Source: Diphasiastrum complanatum (taxonomy: Eukaryota; Streptophyta; Lycopodiopsida; Lycopodiales; Lycopodiaceae). From it: 64,000 nt of DNA. The notes beneath the pieces were generated by a model. The model was not told the DNA's origin. It made no database searches and worked only from the letters and a program-made list of their open reading frames with translations. The translations under genes were made by a program, and so were the position numbers. The stretch covers positions 72,723,074-72,787,073 of the forward strand of contig CM055092.1 of the NCBI GenBank assembly GCA_029204225.1, written 5' to 3'. This document shows positions 9,638-21,239 of this stretch, piece by piece (the first letter of the stretch is position 1; every line of letters begins with the position of its first letter).

Positions 9638-10583
9638 TTATTTGTTTTACTATCCCAGCCTTGATCCATGAGATCTAACAAAGTCTCATTTGATAAATCC
9701 TTGCAAACAAATAAAGTTGGTGTTCTACGAACATTAGCACTCGAGAAAAAATCAACAAATATATGTAATGAGATAAACCAACTTAGGTGAACAATTTTCG
9801 AGCCTGTGCTTATCTTCATAGCATTTCTAATATCAATGAGTAGCTTGCATCTCAAGGATTCAGAAACAATGCTATCAGGAGTAGGCCACTCATCACTTTG
9901 AAAACTAGGGAATGGAATTGCTTCGAGCTTGCCAAAACCTCCATCTGTTTGTGGCGTATATAAAGATTCATAAAAATAGATACCACAATCTACAAGTTCC
10001 TTTGGACTTCTTCCTCTGCATTGCAGCTTTCCAACATCAGACTGAATCACGTCTAATATTCCTGCAAGTGATTGTGCGGGCTCCCATTGACTTATGCATG
10101 ATGGATATAAATCTAAAAGAAAAAAACAATGTTGAAGCATTTAAATCATAATTTGAAGAGCATCAATAAAGAAAATCACCTATGGTTGTTGTAGAATGCA
10201 TATGTTTTGATATACTTACAATTACATTTTTGATGATCATGAGGATTGATATCATGTACTTTGATTTCTGAATGCATATATACGTGTTGTACTAAGACCT
10301 CTGATATCGATTGACCTCCCAGGGTAGTCTTAAACTCCAAAATTTTTGCTTTCCAATAAGATTTGTAAGTCATTTTTGCTCTTTTCTTTTGTCGAAAATT
10401 GCCCTTTGATGATAGATGCAGCAATACCCATGAATTCTTCGTATATTTTGTTGGCTTCCAATTATCAGCTTCATCTTTCTCATTGTAAAGAATCACAGAC
10501 TCGATTGTAGATCTGGGTCTCCTTGCCATTGCTATTTTCAAAGCTTGGGCACCAAAAATCTCTGATAAGATGCTTAATTTCAA
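9589..10583 (-). pseudogene. Unidentified coding remnant
   Basis: Two long minus-strand open stretches (10583-10179 and 10140-9589) are separated by an intron-like segment with a TTCTTTTAG acceptor at 10113. The first contains WKPTKYTKNSWVLLHLSS, the second CRGRSPKELVDCGIYFYESL. I do not recognise either. The phases across the suspected intron do not agree, so a frameshift or a wrong donor is likely. It lies tail to tail with the acidic gene and overlaps its last exon by about 49 bp, so it may be the host sequence into which the module inserted. Confidence 0.4.
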
Positions 10584-10739
10584 TTTTTTGTATCACATTT
10601 AATCTAATGTGAATGCCAACATAGTCACAGTTACTGCATATACCATATTTTATGTAACTGTACATACTGTATTTCTATAACTGTAAGTAGTACAGTTAGA
10701 AAATTTTATTATACTAACCAACATAGTCAAGTAAATTTA

Positions 10740-11073
10740 ACTTGAGGTATTGACGTCGGGCAGATTAGCACGTGTCGAGCAGGAAGAAGAAACCAATGGG
10801 ATACGTCCATGCTGCCCGGACACAAATTTCAAAGTTTTCTATATTGCATTTTTATTTCTCAATTAATTTGAACTACGTTACGTAGATTTCAAATCTATGC
10901 ATTTTGATTGGGCCTGGTGACGGTTGAAACTAAAGATAAATAAATAAAAGTATCTTTACAAAGGGTCTTTTTGATATTGAGAACTCCTCTAATGAATCCA
11001 CAATCATGCTTTCAAGAATTCTTGTTTCTTCAGTTGACATCAATCCAAACGTCAACCGAAGTGGTATTAGAGC
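10740..11073 (+). repeat. Copia LTR end with primer-binding site
   Basis: Ends in TTGACATCAATCCAAACGTC, as at 910-936, followed by TGGTATTAGAGC at 11062-11073, one base from the Copia initiator-tRNA primer site TGGTATCAGAGC. No Copia coding sequence follows. The LTR start is not defined. Confidence 0.55.
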
Positions 11074-12302
11074 TGATAATTCACAATCCATCTGACCCCA
11101 CAAATCATGTGGTCCAATCATCTTGAGAGGTGCAAATCTAGGGGTCCAATTATGATGAGAGGTGCAATCTATAGGGTCCAATCAAAGTTAGAGGTTGTTA
11201 CATGCATTATGGAAGCGAGCCACTACTATACAGAAGTGAGCTCTCATTGTACATACAACTTTTTGAGAGATAATCAATTTTTGACTTGCATACACTTTGT
11301 ACTTTCTCTCTCTACTTGAGAGCTTGCATATTTTCTCTCTCTACCCGAGAGCAAGGTGCTTGTTTGGCTCTTCCATCGTGAATTTTACTTAGTTTTTTCA
11401 AGGACATGTAAGAAAGTTGCTTGACCTTGGATGATAATAACTTTTGTGTGATAGAGCTCTTACCTAGATCAAAGTGTGTAAGAAAGCTCTTGAAAATTCG
11501 AGTTGATCTAGTCGTGATTGATCTTGTGCAAACTCTCATGAATGTAGGTCATGTTAGATCTATGCAAGGTCCATAAATCCCAATCTTTAACATAGTAGCT
11601 ATCTAGGTCTTTGTATTTGTTAAATTTGAAATATTCTTTTCGTGCAAAATTTTTGTTTCTCATTTGATTGTTAATACGGGTTTTATCGAGCAAATATTTT
11701 CTAAATTTTGTGGTCTTGACATGTATGTGTCAATGATAGACAGACATCGTATGTTTGTTGATGATTCAAGATCCATCCATTGTAAAACATCTTTAGGTTT
11801 AAAAACCAAATGCTCTATTTTCTTATGTATAGGTATTGATAATTTGAGCCTATTTGGAAGCATGAATTGACTTGAAATATTTGAGCTTCATTCAACTCTC
11901 TTGTCAATTCATTCAAAAGTACACACACACACACACACACACACTCTTGAATATTGAACTAGGACAAAGGTCAGGCATTGACATTCATTCAAAAAGCATA
12001 AGAAACCAATGTCATCATAGGACAAGAAATTTGAGGCAAGAAAAACACGTTTTAAAGAAAACAAATGTTATGACATGGTTTTCACATGTAGATACTACCA
12101 TGTGACATGAAGATGTCGCATTAATCACGATGGTTCAATGAATGCCATTGATGCTAATGTTTGAGTTATCATTTAATAGTACCATTTGACATAAAGATGC
12201 CAAGTAGTAATAACAACAATGGGCCAATATTTAGTGGATGCCATTATTTGTGTAAGCTTAATGATCTATGCATGAAAACATGTAAAAAATTTTAATGAAC
12301 TA
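11074..12302. other. No gene recognised; AC microsatellite inside
   Basis: AT-rich DNA downstream of the oxidoreductase gene. It contains an (AC)12 tract at 11921-11944. Open frames here lack known motifs. Confidence 0.5.
11921..11944. repeat. (AC)12 microsatellite
   Basis: Twelve uninterrupted AC dinucleotides. Confidence 0.95.
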
Positions 12303-15300
12303 CTATCTTGATCGTTCTCTCAAAATCTTCACTCCCATGTACCTGTATATCATAATAAACTTTTTTGTCAATTCTCTACAAAGACCCTTTGTAGTACCAA
12401 CAAGAAGAATCAAATCAAAATACATATATAAATTTCCATGAATTAATTTTAGCTCACAAGTTCTAACGATAGTTCTCTTAAACATCATTGAAGATCAAAT
12501 AAGTGTGAGATTAAGCTCGTGAAGTTCCTAACAAAAGTCTTGTTTATCTAATTATATATCATTCAAAATTTATATCAAGGAATATTTGAGTTGAAAATAT
12601 AACTCAAGAAGATGCTTCATTTGACGATTTAAGAACCACTTGGAGATTGCAAAGAATTGGGTTATAGTATGAATGTGACAGTCATAGATTATAAGTTATT
12701 TCTAGCATTGTGGAATCACTCTTCATGGATCAAGTTATAAGTTTTGTTTGTTGTCAACAAGCTAACATTGTGAAGAATTTATGAAGTAAATCAAGATAGC
12801 TGCTTCAACATTATCATATTTCATAGGACTTGGATCGACTCTAGAGACTACTATACAAAGAGACCACCATAAATATAGATTTATTAATTTCACATGAGTA
12901 ACCATAGGTGCTTAAATAACTAAGAGAAAAAGACTTCAATAACCTCATTAATGATGTGAATACAATTTATTCAAGTAATCAAGAATCTACAAATGGCACC
13001 CAAAAAAAAAACTCTTATTTTTGCATTAGAACAAGAGAGGATGTTTAAAATAAATAAAGGCTTTGACAATATTCCCATAGATGCAAAAAAAGAAAATTAT
13101 TAAGGTACTATAACTTCAATGGATAAGCAACTCATTCATTCCAAGGGTGCTATAGATTTTCCTACATCTTGGAGAGACGACCTAGTTATGAGTTTGTATG
13201 TGTGGTCATAGCTAGCTAATAGGATGTGGGTGCACATTGATCTAGTGATTGTTACCTTAAACTTTAGATTATGGCATAGGGAGGACAATTGTGGCACTTA
13301 ATGCCCAAGAAAAAGAATGTCATGACATTTTATCATTCACACAAGGATTGGCATTCCTCAAGAATTTATAGATTGTAACCAAGTGGCAAATTAAGTAATA
13401 AACTAGTGATTTGCTAAAAAATCAAGACAAAGCCTTTTCACACTTTGTAGCAAAAAGAAAAATGATTTTATGTTTTAACGAAGAACACGATTTACCTTCC
13501 CAACATCATGACTGTGGCCTGTGGGTTGGTGCCAGGCGAAAAATTGAACGTGGATCCATCCACCACGCGCAACGCATCCGCCCCCATCACCTTATACTGC
13601 GCATCCACAACGCGTCCCACCTGAGCGCCACCGTGGTAGTGCCAAATGGTGCTCACCGTCTGCCTGCAGTACCTCTCCAGAGCTGCACGGTTGGCTGCGC
13701 AGTAGGACGTGCAGCTGTCTGGCGCAACTCCATTAATCTGACAGTCACATATAGCGTTTCGGCCTCCGCCGGTAACCCTGCCACCCGAAGGAAGAGACTG
13801 GTTGTCAAAGCGGAAGGCAGCAAAGGAGCGCGACAGCACCACCTTCTCGATCGTTCGCATTCCCTGCACGCAACGATCCAGATCTGCCTGCACTGCGAAA
13901 TAATTGAAGCGCACGATCGGCAGAGCCAATGGATCGCGGCTCCGCAGCAGCAAATTTCCGTTGGAAAGAGGGCCGATGACCTTTTGGAGGAGCAATCCGT
14001 CGCTGCCTCCGCTGCCGCACTCAACGAAGCTGCCGAAGGGCGTGATGCCCACCACTTTGATGAGGGAAGTTTCTACTGGCTGTGGTGAGGGGATGACGAA
14101 GTAATTCATGGGGTTGTCTGACATGCCTTCACCCACCCCTGGCAGATCCAGCCGCACTGGGATGTTGAGTGACTTGAGATGTGCTGCAGGACCGATTCCG
14201 CTGAGCATCAGCAGCTGTGGGGTTCCTAGTGCACCTGCTGATAATATAACCTCGCTTCCTTCTACGCTTTTAAGATTTGCAGTGTGCTCGACTCCTTGTG
14301 AGTCTTTGTACACGATTCCGTAGGCGCGGGGCCTGTTCCCTGGAAGCCAGAAACCAGAAAATGTTTCATAGTAAAAGAACTGACGCAGTTAAAATAAGAC
14401 AATAGCTCCTCATTAGAGACGATTACAACTATCTCTAGAAACCTAGCAAGATGCACGTGGAGTCAGTTCGAGTCGATCGATAAGAAGTCTAAAGTGAGAA
14501 TAACGATGAATGGTTATTTTTTTCTCTTTTATGGCGAACGATTATCAATAACACGACTGATAAATTAACAAGCTACGCTTTATTGATAAAGCATTGAAGA
14601 CATTCAAAACCGGTCAAAACATTCCGAGTAAGTTAAATTTTGAATTAGTGATAAGATGCAAGGTATTAATGTTCTGGAGTTCAGTAAGAACGTCGTGATC
14701 GACTACACCTTTTCACTTTCTATTAGCTTACAAGAAACATTCTCCACAATAGGCTGGGTAGTAGCAAACACCTTCAGAACGCAAGACAATATATTGTGCT
14801 GTTGCGTAAAGCAGCACAGTGATCGTGTCTGGATTTGAGTATCCAAGAAGATCCGCTGCTGTATGGCGGTTTCCATCATTATCAAATATAGAGCCGCCAA
14901 TTTTGGTTCCAAGAATGTGATCATATGTTTGGCCATTATAAGGCGTGACGCCTACCTCCAGAAGTCCATCTCTAACCGCCCTCTGAAATTGCTGCAGCTC
15001 CGGAGCAAAAGCCACAACCCGCTCCACCCACGGATAAGACTGATTCACTAATTCTCCATCCCATCCAACAGATCGAACGTATTTGGGACTTGCGCGGCTG
15101 TAAAATCCGGCATTCAGGCAGCTACCTCCTCCCAACACACGTGCACGAGCATTCACCACACCGTCTTCAGATACAAATCTCTCCGCGGGCCTGTATGGCC
15201 CTGAATTATCGTTTAAGTTTGTTTCAAAACGTTCCAACCTCGTTATGTTCTCATTACCATAAGGTACCCCTCCACGCTCCAAAAGCAAGACTCTGAAGTT

Positions 15301-15730
15301 CTGAGAGAGAGTGGCAGCGAGTGGACATCCTGCAGTGCCGCCTCCGACCACGATATAGTCATACTCACTTGTTATTGTGTAATTGCTAGCGTCTCGAAGA
15401 AATGGATACTTTGGCTCTGAAATTGGTATCAAGATTAACGTATATCACTAATCAAACGTCAAAACAATAGTATAGTACACAGAAAGCTTGATGAGCACTA
15501 TATGAAACATCTTATACTAAATAGAAAATGGATTTAATGTAAGCTGTTAAACACTTTCAAGGCTCACCATTTGCTGCAAATGAGGGCGCAATTAAAGACC
15601 AGATGGCCATCAAATGTATTGCTGCCAGTATCATCTTAAGTCCCTTTACTGGTACCTCTAATGCGGATATGCGATCTTGCCATGGTTTTTGCTTCTCTGA
15701 AAACACCAGCACGTTTGATTCTGCTGTCAT
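12303..15730 (-). CDS. HOTHEAD-like GMC oxidoreductase, four exons
   Basis: FAD-dependent GMC-family oxidoreductase of the HOTHEAD / mandelonitrile-lyase-like group. Exons (minus): 15730-15568, 15416-14772, 14339-13496, 12342-12303. All introns are GT-AG and phases join, giving 563 residues. A hydrophobic stretch at about 34-52 ([20 protein letters not shown]) looks like a signal peptide, with a second possible start at Met33. Visible motifs are VVGGGTAGC (77-85, FAD), [25 protein letters not shown], the GMC signature [27 protein letters not shown] (502-507, catalytic His505) and GTNPQAT (Asn541). The last exon is only 40 nt ([12 protein letters not shown]) after a 1153-nt intron. Compared with HOTHEAD, about 50-60 residues seem missing between FVECGSG and KVIGPLSNG, so activity is uncertain. 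It is the only apparently intact gene here, with GC-richer exons. In Arabidopsis HOTHEAD acts in cuticular fatty-acid oxidation; the role here is inferred. Confidence 0.9.
12343..13495 (-). other. Long third intron of the oxidoreductase gene
   Basis: Donor GGAAG|GTAAAT at 13495 and acceptor TATACAG at 12343. The phase-2 join completes an arginine codon and continues into the conserved family C-terminus. No separate gene is seen inside it. Confidence 0.85.
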
Positions 15731-15808
15731 GATATCCAAAATAATTGTGAATGTGATGTTCTTTCAGAAAATGTCTGTAATTTAACTCGTATTCAGCCTG
15801 TCGGGGTT

Positions 15809-15815
15809 TATTTAT
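15809..15815 (-). promoter_or_regulatory. Possible TATA box of the oxidoreductase gene
   Basis: The minus strand reads ATAAATA about 80 bp upstream of the ATG at 15730. Weak consensus; no other support. Confidence 0.35.
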
Positions 15816-16089
15816 CGTCTAATTGCCATGAAGACGGATGATCTGGAGTCTGTTCTATACAAATCTTACGAGGAAATACACAGCTTCTGCCACATTTTAA
15901 CGTTGCCTAGACATGAAACGTAACCCTGGTGTCGTACTTTTCAATTGAGTATAAAATAAGGTTGATTAGGTTGAACCGTTGAAGCTCGTGCACTGTACCT
16001 CAAAAGGAAACAAAGATGGTGTCCCGTCGAGTGTGTGTGGGAAAATCACTTTTTCAGTTTTTAATGAAGAAAATTCACAAGCAAAATAA

Positions 16090-16400
16090 ACAAAGGTGGT
16101 ATGAGGTGAAGGTGCCCGGGTGGTCGGGGCCGTGAAAAATAGGAGAGGCGCAGTATTTTTGCAGGCGTACACTAGGGGCCAAGGTCCCAGGCAGCGGGGC
16201 CGCCATGGGCAGGCGGGGGTGGGCGCTAGGCAGCGGGAGCGACGTTGCAAGCTGCGCCAATGGGTGTTGGGCAGCATGCGGGTGCGCACGGGGCAGCCCC
16301 AGTGGCGCCGAGCACGTGGGATGGGCACCAGGCAGTGCCCTGCCCGGGCGCTGGGCAGCGAGAGCCATGCTTGAGCACCTTTCGCCTGGACACCTGCGCA
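16090..16400. repeat. GC-rich degenerate GGGCAGC repeats
   Basis: About 300 bp of very GC-rich sequence in which GGGCAGC or GGCAGC recurs with variable spacing, for example near 16191, 16231, 16269, 16300 and 16352. Overlapping open frames on both strands result from composition. No gene is supported. Confidence 0.6.
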
Positions 16401-16552
16401 TGTAAGAATAAGGGCGTGTTTCCATGTATATCCCCCCGAGCAAACCCATGGACAAATGCTTATGGGATAATGTTTTGGTTGCCCAGACACGCGGCGCTGG
16501 GGCACCAGGGCAGCCAATTTTTTAATTAAAAAAAAATTGTGTGGTGGACAAT

Positions 16553-16577
16553 GCACGGGGGCCAAATGGCCCCGTGC
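16553..16577. repeat. Strong GC hairpin
   Basis: GCACGGGGGCC and GGCCCCGTGC flank an AAAT loop, giving a near-perfect inverted repeat with one bulged base. Its function is unknown. Confidence 0.7.
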
Positions 16578-16639
16578 TCCTTAGATGCGAGGGGCTGGGT
16601 GCATGGTAGCAGGTTGAGTCAGAGCAATAGAATACCTAA

Positions 16640-17107
16640 TACTTGACATAGCAATTGCAGATAGATGGTTGAGATAAAACTCTTTTTATGAGGCCCTGCT
16701 ATGGCATGTCCTTCCTAACCAATAACAACATGCCATGTGTGTTTTTTTAACCTTTACAATTCATATATATCACGAGAGTCAGAGGAACGACAAAACCTAC
16801 TACATGACGGTAGATAGTTGTTGGATGAAAGATACTTGACGTTGTCAATAATCAGATAAGCAACATCAAGCATTCACCATAAGCAATCACCAAAGAAGGC
16901 GGAAGAAAAACATGCACACACTAATGCATACTGAATGTAAAATGTACAAATAAACCCTGAACCCTGATAGAGAGAGATGAAAACCTAGGAGTAGACTAAT
17001 AGACTAGCCTACGGCTAATTACAGCTGGTAATAGCTGTCAATAATAAAGTACACCATAAACAGTAACAACGAAGTGTATCAATGAAGTTTATCGTTGATT
17101 TCTAACA
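16640..17107 (-). repeat. Copia-B 3' LTR (outer end uncertain)
   Basis: On the minus strand TGTTAGAAATCAACG begins at 17107, right after a purine-rich tract (17108-17119, GTGGGAGAG), the expected start of a 3' LTR. The distal end was not located. Confidence 0.55.
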
Positions 17108-17119
17108 CTCTCCCACAAT
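17108..17119 (-). other. Copia-B polypurine tract
   Basis: The minus strand reads TTGTGGGAGAG immediately before the TG of the LTR and after the RNase H stop. Confidence 0.6.
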
Positions 17120-17142
17120 GATAAAATTACATTCTTCTATTC

Positions 17143-18200
17143 CTAATAGAGTACGAAACTTTTCAAATTTACATCTCCTAATGACTTAGTAAAAATATCT
17201 GCCACTTGATCTTCAGATTTACAAAAACCAAGATCAATGGCTCCATCAAAAATTTTCTCTCGAACAAAATGAGAATGTATTTTGATGTGCTTGGTTTGCA
17301 CATGTAGAACTGGATTTTTGGCTAGGTGAATGAAGCTTTGATTGTCGCAAGATATAGTAGTCGCATCCATCTGTGGTTGACCTAAATCCACAAGCAATTT
17401 TCATAACCAGACCACTTCTTGTGTAGCATTGTTGAGTGCACGATATTCAGCTTTCGTCGAGGATAAGGCTACTGTAGGCTGTTTTTTGCTGCTCCATGCA
17501 ACTGCAACTCTACTATAACTGAATGTATGACACTGGTAGATCTTCTATCATCAATATTACCTGCCCAATTGGCATCTATGTAACCTACCAACATTGACGC
17601 TTCAGGCTGATCATACTTCAAACCAAAATTCAATGTCCCTTGAATGTACCTGAGAATATGTTTTGCAAACTTCCAGTGTGCTTTCATAAATTGACTGACA
17701 ACACCAACAGCATAAAAAATATCAAGTCGCATGTGTGTCAAATAAATCAAACTAACCACCAGCTGCCTGTACAAATAAGGATCCACTTTCTCAGATTCAT
17801 CATATGCAATAAGCTTCGTGTTGACATCCATAGGTGTGCTCAACGGCTTATAATCTGGCATATTCAACTCATAAAACAAATCTCGAACATATTTGTTTTG
17901 TGTAAGAAAGAAGACGTCTTCCTTTTGCCATACTTCAATTCCAAGACAATAGTGCACCAATCCTAGATCGCTCATGTCAAAATCATTTGAAAGATTTGAT
18001 TTAATTTCATTAATTAAGCTCTCATTACTTCCTGTAATAATCAAATCATCCACGTACAAAACAATGAACACTATATCTGAATCTTGCCTTAGAATGTAAA
18101 GATTAAGATCAGCATTACTCTTTACCATTCCCCTTTGCTTGAAGTGTTCATCATGTTGGATTCCTATCCTCTCCATCCCTTATCTCTTCACTAAGATCCA
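17143..18200 (-). pseudogene. Copia-B reverse transcriptase C-terminal part and RNase H
   Basis: The minus-strand reading gives VLYVDDLIITGSNESL (intact YVDD box), DMSDLGLVHYCLGIEV, STPMDVNTKL, then RNase H with [18 protein letters not shown] and the C-terminal HSHFVREKIFDGAIDL. There are frame breaks near 17470 and 17400. It is the missing second half of the Copia at 26128-29170 on the same strand. Copia-D (18207-26127) is inserted between them, within the reverse transcriptase coding region. Removing Copia-D brings WYSCI and EWILVKR next to each other, which fits the family order. A stop near 18180 adds to the decay. Confidence 0.9.
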
Positions 18201-18206
18201 TTCATT

Positions 18207-19063
18207 TGTTGTATGTAAATACATTGAAATATCGCACAGCCTATAGAAATACAAGGAAAATCGATGACAGTTTTTCTTCGACTTTCTTGACATCGAAGTT
18301 TCCAAAGTGTCTCGACGATCGTCGAAGGTCATTATTCAAAATAGAACAAGCTCGACATCCACGTCATTGACATCGAAGTCTCCGACTTCAAAATCATCGA
18401 CATCTTCTCAAGAGCAAGCTCGACATCCACATCATCGACATCGCTCGACATCGAAGTCTTCAACTTCTCAACTAAATTGACTTAGCAGCATGGTGCCTTA
18501 ATCCCATTTTGTAAAGTACAAACCTTAATCAAAGGTCACTAACAAAGCAAGGTGGTTACAACCCAAAGCAGTGACGGTGCCTAATATCCACTCTTCTCTC
18601 CACTAATCAGACATCACCGACTGTTCTCATGTACATCTATCATTGTAACGATAAGATCAGTAGATCATTATTAAATCGAGAGTGTAAGATAGTCAGTTAA
18701 AGCAAGAGCTCAATAATTTGTTCTTCCTCTCTAATATATCAGAGTATTGTTTCAGGAAGAACATGCCTTGTATCTGCATTCAGACTTGTACTATCTGCGA
18801 TCATAGAATTCCTATTCCAGCAATCTGAATCGTCTAGTACTTGGTCGAATTATCATTTTGTTCTAATTCATCGATTCATTCCATGCAGATAAATTATTCA
18901 TAGATTAAATATTCATATGAATAATAATTTTGTGTTGATAATAAGCTCTAGCTCTCTGATAACGCTTTTGCAAAGCACATTCTTTTTGTGTTCGCCTACG
19001 GAACCTTTACTGATAGACGTTGTACACACACCGAGAAATATGACATTGTTCCGATTCCCAACA
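18207..19063 (+). repeat. Copia-D 5' LTR
   Basis: Starts TGTTGTATG and ends CCCAACA directly before the primer site. From about 18480 to 19063 it matches 25520-26125 closely. Its first half carries an irregular array of CGACATCGAAGTC / GACATCCAC words (18280-18475). A possible 5-bp target duplication is TCATT (18202-18206) versus TCAAT (26128-26132), one mismatch. Confidence 0.85.
18280..18475. repeat. CGACATC array in the Copia-D LTR
   Basis: The words CGACATC, GAAGTC and TCTTCTCAAGAGCAAGCTCG recur with irregular spacing. The counterpart in the 3' LTR is at 25325-25515. It lies in the U3-like part of the LTR. Confidence 0.7.
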
Positions 19064-19075
19064 TGGTATCAGAGC
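19064..19075 (+). promoter_or_regulatory. Copia-D primer-binding site
   Basis: Exact TGGTATCAGAGC, complementary to initiator methionine tRNA, immediately after the LTR. Confidence 0.95.
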
Positions 19076-19190
19076 TATAGTTCTTATAGTCTCTACTATT
19101 TGATACTGTCATAGAGCTTATTTATATTGTAGACACAAATTATAATTGTTTCCAGTCATATAATCTACTATTGGCTTCTCTAACTTTCAA

Positions 19191-19411
19191 ATGGATTCAC
19201 AATCACATTCTGCTGTAATGGTAGATAGACTAGATGGTTTGAATTACCACCTTTGGAAGTTTAAGATGAAGGTAGTTTTGATGGCCAAAGAACTACGAGA
19301 GATAGTCGCTGGAGTCGAACTACTTCCCAATGTCGATGAGCAAGCCATTGCTAAATGGAAGCTTAGGGATGGCAAGGCTTGTATACTGATCCCCTGCTCT
19401 AGGGAATCAGT
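19191..19411 (+). pseudogene. Copia-D gag N-terminus (interrupted)
   Basis: ATG at 19191 opens MDSQSHSAVMVDRLDGLNYH, then WKFKMKVVLMAKELREIV and KWKLRDGKA, typical of the N-terminus of plant Copia gag. It is 116 bp after the primer site. The reading is cut at about 19411 by the Gypsy-2 LTR. The remaining coding part resumes only at about 24725, so gag, protease, integrase and most of the reverse transcriptase are missing or displaced. It is related to the Copia-C gag at 42545-42901 (MDSQGKASPIMDKFDGANYH). Confidence 0.9.
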
Positions 19412-20521
19412 TGTCTTTTTCTTCTTGTTTCCAAACAGTTTCTGCCTGTTACCAAGCTCGTTGGGCATTTATTAGATGTTTTCTTGTTATTAAAATGTCC
19501 GGATCAAGCAGAATGATGATTCAGACGTTTTAGTATTTTGTCCTGCCTGTCAAAAGACACTCAGGTTTGTCACTGAAGCACATGCATAAACGACCACAAT
19601 CAGTCAATCATGCATGCCAAAATGTTCAACCATCATATCAGCATACAAAATTGTTGTGAACAATGACTGAAATCCTACTCTAATGCTACAAAAACGAGTT
19701 ACAATCAGATCCTAAACACTACTATACTTGCATAAATTCACAAAACAAGAAACAAGAAACTATTCTAGCAGCATTTTAGAAGTCCAAGAATCAAGAAACC
19801 AACCAATCTTTTGATTATTGGACATCCCAAGAACATCAAGAACTGGATTGTAAGGGGATATGCAGGAATTACATCACAAACCCAGCCTATTTAGTTTACC
19901 TGAATGTTGATTCCTACATTAATCCACAAACAAGAAAGAAAATTTAATCCACTCTAGGAAAGCAGGAAAACTAATCCACTCTACTATCCACAACCACACA
20001 CAAAGGAGGGAAGGGCAAGATCATGAATGCATCACTCAAGAAACAACCATGATCAAGGAGCTCAATAAATGCACCAAGGCTCATGGAGGCTCTTCTCATT
20101 TCAGCATGGAGTAGGTACATTTCACAAAAAGCTCCTCTTCTCAAAGAGGGAGTCTCTTAAATAAGCAAGAGAGCTCCTTAGGTGGCATCCTAGTGGCATT
20201 CCCACACTACACAAACTACAAGTGGAATAATGTTCTCCACTAGAGGTCACCATCAAAAGGTGGCTCACTCTACTTTCTTTAAGAGGGGCCTACTTGCATT
20301 TATTACTTTGCCTAGAAATACTATTTCCTACATGGTCATTCCATCTTCTGAGATTCACGATGAGGCTTACACAATTCTTGCTTGTCATTCCTAACTAGCA
20401 TTTCTCGGCTCTCAGTCTCCGTTAGTCTTGTTTTCTCAGAGACCTCCTTGGTCTTAAGGTGAGAGGTGCTCTTGAGTTGCTCTGGTCGAGTATCTTGAGG
20501 GTTCGTCAAAATCAACCAACA
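19412..20521 (-). repeat. Gypsy-2 3' LTR
   Basis: On the minus strand it starts TGTTGGTTGATTTTGACG at 20521, after a purine-rich tract, and ends ...GAAAAAGACA at 19412 where Copia-D gag resumes. About 1.1 kb. No matching 5' LTR is visible near 24.7 kb, so the element is truncated there. Confidence 0.65.
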
Positions 20522-20524
20522 TCA

Positions 20525-20538
20525 TCCCACCCCTAATG
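20525..20538 (-). other. Gypsy-2 polypurine tract
   Basis: The minus strand reads TTAGGGGTGGGATGA just before the LTR start. Confidence 0.65.
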
Positions 20539-21239
20539 TGTTGCAGGACCCACTGCAACTCATATTGAATGATGTTGCTCCGCTTCCGCATTGGCATTTT
20601 CGATTGTCATTTCGAAAAGCCTAGATCCTCGTTCTCTTGCATAAAACCAAGTGTTTATTGTTGCCAGTCTTTATCAAAAACTGCTTTCGCAATTTGCCGC
20701 AATGTAACCAGAATGTCTTATTACTGTAAGTAGTTGACATTCTCAAAATTGGAGAGCTCCCAATAGCTTGACAATCTTGCATGCTTGAGTGCTTTCCTTG
20801 TGTCTCTTTCTTTCGTTGCATCTGCCATGGATGGTTTCACTTCTGGTTTCTGGACAGATTCTAATGTCTAAGAGGTCTGTATCCTTTATTTGCGTCTAGG
20901 TGTTTCCACGGTTCTTTTCTCAATTGAAGTTCTAGTCTCAAGGAAAACCTTCGATCTACAAGTTGCACAAACTTCGATTATCAGTCTCAAGGGAATGGAC
21001 TCATCATCAAAAATTTGGTGGTAGAAATAGATTTGGATGGACAATTTGGTAGCGGTAAGGAAACATGATGAAGGATTGGTGGAAGGGTGAAAGAACTAAT
21101 AGTTCTACAGTTGCAGCCTTGGACCCTTGCAATGTCGAGCTTCGACCACCACTCGCTGGGTGAGGAGCTAGCTTTATTCTGCAAGTTCACAGTTGTCTTC
21201 ATATTTTCATTTTTTTCTATAGCTATTTATTTAATCCAT

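Noticed and set aside
9589-10140. Ulp1 protease identity from ELVDCGIYF
   Set aside because: The DCG alone is weak, and the flanking residues and exon layout do not match the two better Ulp1-like copies.
13411-14088. 225-codon open frame on the plus strand
   Set aside because: Antisense to exon 3 of the GMC oxidoreductase. The long frame follows from the GC-rich coding sequence of the real gene.
16120-16529. Several overlapping open frames on both strands
   Set aside because: A consequence of GC-rich repetitive composition.
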